The notes under the pieces were generated by a model. It saw nothing but the letters and a program-made list of their open reading frames with translations, was not told the DNA's origin and did not search any database. Shown piece after piece: positions 59,075 through 64,000 of a DNA stretch of 64,000 bases. The stretch comes from Laguncularia racemosa. Lineage: Eukaryota > Streptophyta > Magnoliopsida > Myrtales > Combretaceae. How positions within the stretch are numbered: position 1 is the stretch's first letter; the number at the start of each line of letters is the position of its first letter. The DNA lies in assembly GCA_037954665.1 (NCBI GenBank), contig JBBMOL010000280.1, positions 310,001 through 374,000 of the forward strand, given 5' to 3'. A program made the position numbers and the translations under genes.

Positions 59075-59838
59075 TTCCCTCCATGTTGAAAAAGATTCGA
59101 CCTCGAATCTGTATCGTTCATCCTGCTAGACCACATAAACAGACTCCTCTTTCCCTTGGGCTTCTTAAGGCAAATCAACCTTGTTTGTTGTATCTCAATT
59201 GGACTCATAGGAAGAAGCTTGTATGCCTTATCCTGTTGCTGAATGGTATACTCATTAGTGCATCCATCATACTTAGCTCTGAGATCATTCTGCCAAGGTC
59301 TTCCAAGAATCAAGTGTGTAGCTTCCATGGGAACTACATCACAAACAATCTCGTCAGTATAATCACCAATAATTAATGGAACACGAACCTGTTTGTGTAC
59401 ATGAACAACTCCCTGTGGACTCAACCAATGAAGTGCACAAGGTCTTGGATGCTGCTCCACTTGTAAACCCAACTTGGTAACCCAGCCTGCTGAAGCAACA
59501 TTGGTGCAACTGCCTGTGTCAACCACAATCAAATAAGTCTTCCCTTGCACCATGCCTTGAATATGAAACAAATTTGCTCTCTGATTAGGAACAGCTTCAT
59601 CCTGCTTAACCATTAACAAGTCTCCTTGTACTAGATGTGCTATCTCTTTTGCCTCAGTACCCTTCTGTTCTTCTTCCTCACTCTCGACTATGTCACCCTT
59701 TATGACCATAACCCTTTTATTAGGACATTGAGAAGCAATATAGCCAAGTCCTAAACACTTAAAACATTTTATATCTCTGCTCTTCTTTTGTTGTGTTTGG
59801 TCAACAGCCTCACCAGTGACTGCCTTTCCTTTTTCCAT
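58909..59838 (-). CDS. Element B zinc knuckle-protease frame, running into the LTR
   Basis: 309 codons. Knuckle CFKCLGLGYIASQC (about residues 26-39), protease VVDTGSCTNVASAGWVTKLG with an intact DTGS (about 107-110), ALHWLSPQGVVHVHKQVRVP, VCDVVPMEATHLILGRPW. The frame has no stop at the LTR edge: it passes the polypurine tract and reads about 55 codons into the LTR (SKSIRAIGGSTGSKKGGHKH), stopping at 58909. The first Met is internal to gag. Upstream gag is broken by stops, so it could be expressed only if translation started here. The protease would cut Gag. Confidence 0.8.
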   Translation of the reverse strand: MEKGKAVTGEAVDQTQQKKSRDIKCFKCLGLGYIASQCPNKRVMVIKGDIVESEEEEQKGTEAKEIAHLVQGDLLMVKQDEAVPNQRANLFHIQGMVQGKTYLIVVDTGSCTNVASAGWVTKLGLQVEQHPRPCALHWLSPQGVVHVHKQVRVPLIIGDYTDEIVCDVVPMEATHLILGRPWQNDLRAKYDGCTNEYTIQQQDKAYKLLPMSPIEIQQTRLICLKKPKGKRSLFMWSSRMNDTDSRSNLFQHGGNDTILRAKIRALKKSKSIRAIGGSTGSKKGGHKHREDTRRSSASLKPTLNKGRPN

Positions 59839-60681
59839 CCTTTCCTTCTCCCTCTCACCATCATCTGACTTATGGTGGTGATATGATTTCTGATCCTGCC
59901 ATTTCTGATCCCGCTTGCGCTAATGCCGCTTAACCCGACTAGCTAATTTAATCACATCCTCTAGAGTCTAATAATGCTTGAGTTCCACTACACTGGCAAT
60001 GTCCATCTTCAACCCATTGAGGAAACGTGCTATAGATTCATCTGATGATTCCTTAATATCACACCTTGTCATTGGTGTCTCAAACTCCTTAACATACTCC
60101 TCTATGCTTTTCTTACCCTACCTCAAGGATTGCAACTCCATCAACATCTCTTGTTTATAGTAACCTGGCACAAATCTGCGTCTCATCAATCTTTTCATCA
60201 AAGCCCATGAACGTACTTTCTCCTCATCCGCACTACGTCTCTCAGTTTGTAGTTTATCCTACCACAGACTAGCATATTCAGAGAATGTTAGAGACGTCAT
60301 TTTCACCTTCATGCGCTCATCCCACTCATAATAGTCAAACACCTCAACCCATGGCACCCATTCTAGGAATTCCTCTGGTTTACTACTATCAGTGAAAGGT
60401 GGAATTTTCAGCTTTATGTTTTCAATCCCCTTATGCCTGTCATCATTGTTTCCTCTCCTACTCCTTTCACTACTGGCATCAGATTCACCACTAGAATGTC
60501 TCCTCCTAATTCCTGCACCACTATGGCTTCTTCTATCCCTAACCTCCAATCTCTCCATAATCAATCTAATATTTTCTTGGATTTGATTGAACTCTACCCT
60601 AGTCACAACCTCACCCCCATTATCAACACTATTCCCATTGTTGTTGTTATTAACACTTCCATGCGACGACATCTCTACCAA
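59839..60681 (-). pseudogene. Element B gag, broken by stops
   Basis: Begins near MSSHGSVNNNNNGNSVDNGG, then FNQIQENIRLIMERLEVRDR, a Ser/Arg-rich stretch, IKLKIPPFTDSSKPEEFLEW and VFDYYEWDERMKVKMTSLTF. After SLW a Trp codon is a stop (60258). Further text reads RRRFVPGYYKQEMLMELQSL and FLNGLKMDIASVVELKHY, with two or three more stops. It is the same gag class as H2 but with a different N-terminus from A, C and D. Confidence 0.82.
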
Positions 60682-60944
60682 TCAAAATTTCAGCAAAGAT
60701 ATTCACAAAAAAAACCCCAATTCTCAACAACAGCCCAAAACACCAATTCAACACCCAACAACAGCAATACTTATCAAAATAAAATCCCAAATTTCCCAAC
60801 CAATGGCAGTATTGAATTAAAACTACAATTAGATTGAGATTCAACAGCTTTACCGATTTAACCCGTGTCGATTCACAAATCCATTAACCTTCACTCTGAT
60901 TTAACCCGAGCTCAATTCACCTTAGCTCTGAACGAATCCTTCTG
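60682..60944 (-). other. Element B leader, no gene
   Basis: Short (about 260 bp), C/A-rich on the plus strand. No frame. Confidence 0.6.
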
Positions 60945-60956
60945 GCTCTGATACCA
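60942..60956 (-). promoter_or_regulatory. Element B primer-binding site
   Basis: TGGTATCAGAGCCAG on the minus strand, 15 bases complementary to initiator tRNA-Met, two bases from the LTR at 60959. Three further copies follow inside the LTR. Confidence 0.9.
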
Positions 60957-60958
60957 AA

Positions 60959-61731
60959 TGATACGAATTTGGGTTGCCCTGATACCAAATGATACAAATT
61001 TGGGTTGCTCTGATACCAAATGATACAAATTGGTATGCTCTGATACCAAATGTTATGAATTTGCAAATGATACGAATTCCTCCACACAAATCAATTCTTC
61101 AATAACAATCAAATGTTACAAATTTTTAGGGTTTTCTAGATTTGGTACTAATGAAATAAAAAGAAAGGATATGGATAAAATCACCAATCTATAGATGCCA
61201 AGATTGATAAAATTAAACTGATTCGCAATCAAATCATAGAACGATAGAGTCCACGTTCTATAAATCAATCACTAAGGTTAAAGAATTCCAAGAATTCAAT
61301 AACGATGTTCGCCACAAATTCTATAGGGACCAAGAATCTGATAAGAACAATTAGAATATAGGGAAATCAAATTCTCGATATTCAAGAATCTCCAAAGAGG
61401 ATTCACACACACTCAAAGTGTTTTTGTTTTCAACCAAAAATAACATTCCCCTTCGAAATACCTAAAGACCACTATTTATATCATGCTAAAAAAATTGTGC
61501 GAGGCTATTCAAGACCGGCTCAAGGCCGGCCAAAGGCCGGCGGCCTATACATAAGCTAGCACCAAAGCCGGCGGCCTTGAAGTTAATTCGACCGGCCTTT
61601 ATTTAAGGCTGGCTTAAGGCTGGCCGAACTTCACCTTGTGTCCTCCCTTTTTGGACCCCGTGCTACCACCTATAGCTCGAATTGACTTCGATTTCTTTGG
61701 TGCTCGTATCTTAGCTCTTAGAATCATATCA
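60959..61731 (-). repeat. Element B 5' LTR
   Basis: Starts tgatacgaatttgggttgc and has primer-like motifs at 60976-60987, 61007-61018 and 61037-61048 (spacing 31 and 30), then tgttatgaatttgcaaatga. Ends gaatcatatca. Confidence 0.92.
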
Positions 61732-61736
61732 GTTGC

Positions 61737-63107
61737 TTAACTTCCACTAAACAACCGCAAAGCATCTATACAACTATCTTAAAATAACCTGTCAAAGTCC
61801 TGCATCTAACCTATCATTGTCATAAACAAAATAAAAAGCATTGTATAGGCTTTCAAACCATTAAGTTTTCCTTGCTTAAAACCTGTGCATTCGAGAGTTT
61901 AAACCACAAGAAGGTTTCACAACCATACTTGTCTAATACAATTGTAAAGATGGACCTTATCTAGGTCTTATTACATAATGGGCCCAAAATACATTAAGTT
62001 ATCCAAAAGAAACTTTCAAAACATATTACATTATTCAAAATAATTTAACAAGTTTCTAAACTATCTCTCAATCCTTGCTCCAATTCCTTTTTCCTCCCCT
62101 ATGATAATGAACTTACTTTGGTGTTGATCCTACTTGAGAGATTCTTGTAATTGTGACCTGCATTATAAAGTATAGAAAGGAGTGAGCAACCACCGCTCTG
62201 TGAGATGGGAGTGCAATACTCTCAATATTACACGCACATAATCAATTCAAACAAGTTTCCAATCATATGTTATGCATAAACAACCATATACAATGCAATA
62301 TCACATATAGTTTTCCAATAACCAGCATGAAGTCTAGGGTTTAACACCTTCTTTAACCTTAGGTTGGGAATTCTCATTTACCATCAATGCTCAGGTATCC
62401 TATCTTACTTAATTTTTACCTTTTTCACTTAAATGCACACTAAACACATACCCTCAAAGATGGGTGCAACCCTTAAACTTTATTTCATTAAAAGGGCAAC
62501 AACTCCCAAGTCACTTAATTCACCAATGGCAAAACAGTAATCCCATTCTATAGTAATGATAGCCTTCTACACCATACAATGTATCGTGTAGTGCATGTTC
62601 AATTTTAGTTAGGACCAATCCTTTAATTAGTTAGTTCAGGGTGATCAAACACTATATAGTCACAAGTCAATTCACATTTTAGACAACAAACCATTGAAGC
62701 ATTCAAGGAATACACTTCGAAGGCAAGGCAAAACCAATCAAATCACTCAAGCAAAACAATTCACACCTTATAATCGCCTTCACAACACCACAAGTAGAAT
62801 CAATCAATACATGTCATGGACAAAGCAAAGAGAACTAGACTAACCATCAACTATTTAAACCCATAATCACAATAAAATAACCCACATTGCACTTCTTTAA
62901 ACATCCTCCAACAGCCACACGCCTAATCCATCATTCATTCAAACCTTTATCCTCTGAGCTTTCCAACCATTAGAAAGCTTAATGACCATGGCAGCCCTCA
63001 TCCATGCTTATATATGTGTAAATAGCATCTAGTCTTATTTATGTATAAAATAAGATGGTTAGGAAAATAGCTTTTCTCATTATGTATTTCAACTCCTCAA
63101 ATGTAAT

Positions 63108-63145
<38 letters not shown>

Positions 63146-64000
63146 TGTAAATAGATATCCATATGTTTACATAAGGAATAGCTCACCCAACTTATACACA
63201 AGTACTATCTTTTGTGGGGGGGGGGGGGGGGGGGGGGGGGGAGGTTAAGTTACACACATTTTAAGGAACTATGATTACTTGAGTCTAATTGTATACATCT
63301 ATATTTATATACATCAAGCACATAACATGTATATACCTTAGGTTATATTTCAAAAATAGATATGCTTTTTTTTTTTTTATAGACATAGTTGTGTATTTAT
63401 GCATAAGATGGACATATGTATATGCATAGACTGGGATACATGCACATGCACTTTTGTGGAAAAAAGTTTAATGTAAAATAAATTTAAAAGATGAGATTAA
63501 AGTAATTGATTTTCTTGATTGTATACTTATGTAAATGTGTACTTGAATAGGTGTATAAATATGAGTACATAGAATGAAAAGGGAAGGGAGTAACACACAC
63601 ACACACTCCACAACACACAACAAACACACATAATACAAAGGAACCGACAGGCTGGTGAATCTCAAATTTTTCAACCCTTTCATTCCCTCAACCATTAAGA
63701 CAGTAGTTTTTGCATCGGCTTGATAGCATTCACTTGTAGATTTGTCCAATTTCTATTCTCTTCAAATAATTTCTTCTTAAACCTACATGCACCACATCTA
63801 ACACCCATCCAACAATAGCAAAAACACAACAACAACAACAACAACCAGCAAGAAAATGTACATGTACACAAGATATCACAAACAAACACAACATTATAAC
63901 ATATCATAGATTTTTCGCTCTCACCTTTACCTCATCTCCTAAGGCTTGAAATAATCCTCAAGTATTTGAGGTAATTCAAAATCTTGACCTATATATAAAG
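61737..64000 (-). repeat. probable long gypsy LTR (H3), no gene seen
   Basis: Continues the LTR-like sequence from 58254-58296 after element B. Its layout (aaaggagtgagcaaccaccg near 62180, then cttaaatg..gggtgcaaccct and TA-rich parts) recalls the H1 LTR. It includes a (TA)n tract at 63110-63146, a run of 26 G at 63216-63241 and (CA)n near 63590-63605. The other LTR and coding region are not in the window, so identity is tentative. Confidence 0.4.
63216..63241. repeat. 26-base G homopolymer
   Basis: Uninterrupted run of 26 G on the plus strand in otherwise AT-rich DNA. Confidence 0.97.

Larger units (their letters stand above)
58292..61736 (-). mobile_element. Element B: gag-protease-only LTR element with repeated primer-site units in its LTRs
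   Basis: B spans 58297-61731 (3435 bp), flanked by gttgc (58292-58296, 61732-61736). LTRs 58297-59074 (778 bp) and 60959-61731 (773 bp), tgatac ... atatca. The inside has gag, a knuckle and a protease, with no RT or integrase. The primer-site end of each LTR carries tandem units of 30-31 bp that each contain a tRNA-Met-type primer motif: two in the left LTR, three in the right. Confidence 0.92.

Overview
The window is nuclear DNA of a flowering plant, most likely a eudicot. It is AT-rich, has a spliced plant gene with small GT-AG introns, and carries plant-type LTR retrotransposon families (Ty1/copia with an initiator-tRNA-Met primer site, Ty3/gypsy Athila with a tRNA-Asp primer site). Only one host gene is visible: a minus-strand, six-exon gene at 14070-19858 encoding a predicted 613-residue protein related to plant translation initiation factor eIF4B. 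Nearly everything else is transposable element, much of it inserted into other elements.

Left part (1-13.5 kb). A copia element on the minus strand runs off the left edge; its 5' LTR ends at 5757. A decayed Tat-like gypsy gag follows (about 6.46-7.74 kb, plus), then a 1041-bp solo LTR with a perfect TTAAC target duplication (7896-8936). Next is a 3.3-kb element with terminal inverted repeats holding a dead plant-mobile-domain gene (8994-12262). The host gene follows.

Middle part (22-41 kb). A LINE reverse transcriptase is split by an 18.4-kb stack. It is interrupted at 22609/40986 by gypsy element H1 (minus strand, duplication GTTTC). H1 was itself hit twice within gag: by element A (23843-28321, gag plus protease only, duplication ATGCT) and by a young, nearly complete Athila element (28565-38394, duplication CCAAT, LTRs differing by about nine substitutions and one 11-bp indel by eye).

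Right part (42-64 kb). A decayed gypsy gag-pol (H2, plus) is interrupted by element C (45816-54477, duplication AATTC), whose left LTR holds younger element D (46374-50191, duplication TATAA). H2 is also interrupted by a 1633-bp Athila-like solo LTR (54601-56233, duplication TTAAC). Downstream, element B (58297-61731, duplication GTTGC) sits in what looks like another gypsy LTR that fills the right end.

The most unusual theme is a set of LTR elements (A, B, C, D) that carry gag, or gag plus protease, but no reverse transcriptase or integrase. In A and B the junction of LTR end and primer-binding site is tandemly repeated, and the extra units also occur at the outer end of the opposite LTR. 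H2 shares the gag start and the zinc-knuckle/protease style with A, C and D and is a relic of a plausible helper lineage. CpG-rich palindromic arrays (ACGGCCGT-like or GCCGGC-like) recur in LTRs or leaders of five elements.

All coordinates come from reading the sequence by hand. No database search or alignment program was run, so family assignments rest on recognised motifs, and LTR differences were counted by eye.
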